The translations under genes were made by a program, and so were the position numbers. From contig CALMIR010000076.1 of NCBI GenBank assembly GCA_937864265.1, positions 1 to 50,703 on the forward strand: a DNA stretch of 50,703 bases, written 5' to 3'. Source of the stretch: an uncultured Saprospirales bacterium (GTDB lineage: Bacteria > Bacteroidota > Bacteroidia > Chitinophagales > Saprospiraceae). The notes beneath the pieces are model-generated. The model saw nothing but the letters and a program-made list of their open reading frames with translations. It made no database searches and was not told the origin of the DNA. Below, piece after piece: positions 49,738 to 50,703 of the stretch; the first letter of the stretch is position 1, and every line of letters starts with the position of its first letter.

Positions 49738-50199
49738 CTACTCCATCCGCAACGCCGGCTTCAAGTCTCCCCGATGACAAGTGATGCAATTTACCTTTGG
49801 TTGTTCACTTTTCAGACCGCTTATAAGCCTCAAGTCAGCATTGACCCTTTCTCCCAGATTGACCATTTGCCGGGCAATCTCTTTAGCAGGTTTCTCATCA
49901 GAAGCCCAATTGGCTGTATTATGGCAATGGGTGCAATCGACGCCTAATGCTTGTGCCCATTTGTCCATCGCAAATACCAAATTTTCTGCTGGAAAACCGC
50001 CCAAGACTTTCAGATTCGAAAAAACGGAATCTACCAGCCATTGTTCTTTCCCTTTAATAGCCTCATTTACTTCAGTTACATAATGCTTTCGGGCAATTGC
50101 CCATTGGTCATAATTGGCAGCAGTGGGTTTTGTTGTATGGCAATTAGCCAGCCAAAACAATAAAACGAATAATAAAAATGTGGTCAAATAGATTTTCAT
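49738..50199 (-). CDS. Di-heme c-type cytochrome lipoprotein
   Basis: The 153-residue product has a lipoprotein signal peptide (MKIYLTTFLLFVLLFWLANC, lipobox LANC) and two heme-binding motifs, CTHCH (about residues 94-98) and CITCH (about 142-146). The NLKVLGGFPAENLVFAMDKWAQALGVDC part fits the fold of the photosynthetic-reaction-centre cytochrome c subunit family, which in non-phototrophic Bacteroidota is a small periplasmic electron carrier of unknown partner. Maturation would need a cytochrome c biogenesis system. It is encoded alone, convergent with the permeases. Confidence 0.85.
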   Translation of the reverse strand: MKIYLTTFLLFVLLFWLANCHTTKPTAANYDQWAIARKHYVTEVNEAIKGKEQWLVDSVFSNLKVLGGFPAENLVFAMDKWAQALGVDCTHCHNTANWASDEKPAKEIARQMVNLGERVNADLRLISGLKSEQPKVNCITCHRGDLKPALRME

Positions 50200-50611
50200 G
50201 TCGGATGATTTTAAAAAGAAATTACTGCTTTGACAAATTGAGTGGGAAAAGATTTAGCGAAAGCCCAGTAAACAATGACTTTTGCTTGCCGTACTTAAAG
50301 TAGGTTTATTTATCCTAAAACCTGATATAAGTAAGGCATTGCTTCAATCGCATGATTTGTCAAAAAAACATAAAATTCCTGCTAAAATAAAGAATTAAGT
50401 AATCACCCAAAATCAATCGACACTTTTCATTTGTGGAAGGTGTCGGATAATTTATACCGCCACATCGCGCTTCACGTCAAAGAAATCGGGTATTTGCCGT
50501 CCAAAAAGGCCTCAAAAAGGGTTATAAACCAGATAAAGCCTTGGAAGAGCCCCAAAGGGGTGGTAGGATTAATTTCCCAAGTAGGGCAATTATACTCGTT
50601 GGTGTTCTGTC

Positions 50612-50624
50612 ACCGCTTCGCGGT
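50612..50624. repeat. Short hairpin repeat ACCGCTTCGCGGT
   Basis: This 13-bp palindrome with a TTC loop is identical to the hairpins at 6274-6286 and 50660-50672, here without the longer flanking homology. Confidence 0.65.
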
Positions 50625-50636
50625 TAGTAGGCTTAT

Positions 50637-50674
50637 GGGCAGGGTGTTATAAAATTGCCACCGCTTCGCGGTTC
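50637..50674. repeat. Second copy of the structured dispersed repeat
   Basis: The 38-bp stretch starting GGGCAG, with a central TTATAAAA and ending in the CCGCTTCGCGG hairpin, is identical to 6251-6288 at 33 of 38 positions with no gap. The window ends 29 bp later, so the other half of the element may be cut off or absent. Confidence 0.7.
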
Positions 50675-50703
50675 TAGTGTGGAAAGGCGCAGGCATGGAA
50701 AGG

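Larger units (their letters stand above)
50200..50703. other. Intergenic region with dispersed repeats, no convincing gene
   Basis: The last 504 bp contain a GAGCCCCAAAGGGG hairpin (50547-50560) and two ACCGC-TTC-GCGGT hairpins (50612-50624 and 50660-50672). An ORF spanning these repeats has no family resemblance and is treated as spurious. Confidence 0.6.

Noticed and set aside
50431-50652. 73-codon ORF at the right end
   Set aside because: It reads through the dispersed hairpin repeats and lacks any recognisable feature.

Overview
The window looks like chromosomal DNA from a member of the Bacteroidota, probably close to Saprospiria (Haliscomenobacter/Lewinella-like). The class is supported by a type IX secretion C-terminal sorting domain on a giant BNR-repeat protein, TAnnTTTG-type -7 promoter elements, weak Shine-Dalgarno sites, DUF2807/DUF2892/DUF2279-type genes and tandem FtsX-like permeases. 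The family-level placement is inference.

Left part (1-14.6 kb): a tRNA-Val and a tRNA-Pro flank a four-helix-bundle gene bounded by inverted GGGTGA-type microsatellites. Next come a membrane-anchored pentapeptide-repeat protein and a restriction-modification enzyme of the type ISP/IIG kind, whose gene is split at its hinge by a DUF3800 gene. A structured dispersed repeat and a gene remnant follow, then a series of mostly single genes: DUF2807 adhesin-like, CotH-like, fatty-acid hydroxylase, AAA/PD-(D/E)XK ATPase, DinB-like, MobA-like, DUF2279 and an Rpn-like PD-(D/E)XK protein with a heptad-repeat tail.

Middle (14.7-21.8 kb): a 1331-residue T9SS cargo protein on the + strand converges on a - strand run of lipoprotein, RimM, a small exported protein, a Crp/Fnr regulator, a 31-residue membrane peptide and a DUF2892 protein.

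Right part (21.8-49.4 kb) is the most interesting. An NtrC/NtrY-like two-component pair lies beside a six-gene operon (HlyD, TolC, ABC ATPase, two FtsX-like permeases, and a Ser/Thr kinase translationally coupled to the last permease). Upstream on the same strand is a ribosomal-peptide (RiPP) cluster: a small membrane ORF, an S41 protease, a 62-residue Cys/Trp precursor, a hairpin attenuator, a radical SAM/SPASM maturase, an S8 protease fused to a peptide-maturation-like domain, an ABC exporter, a long DUF6734-like protein and a tryptophan-halogenase-like flavoenzyme. A divergent AT-rich helical-repeat protein and two large tandem FtsX/MacB permeases follow on the + strand.

The HlyD operon and the tandem permease operon, about 13 kb apart on opposite strands, each carry a sigma-54-like -24/-12 promoter. 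About 55 bp upstream of each lies a copy of the same roughly 31-bp motif. This suggests one NtrC-type regulon linking both export systems around the peptide cluster. The last 0.5 kb holds no convincing gene, only dispersed palindromic repeats, one of which is also found at 6.25 kb.
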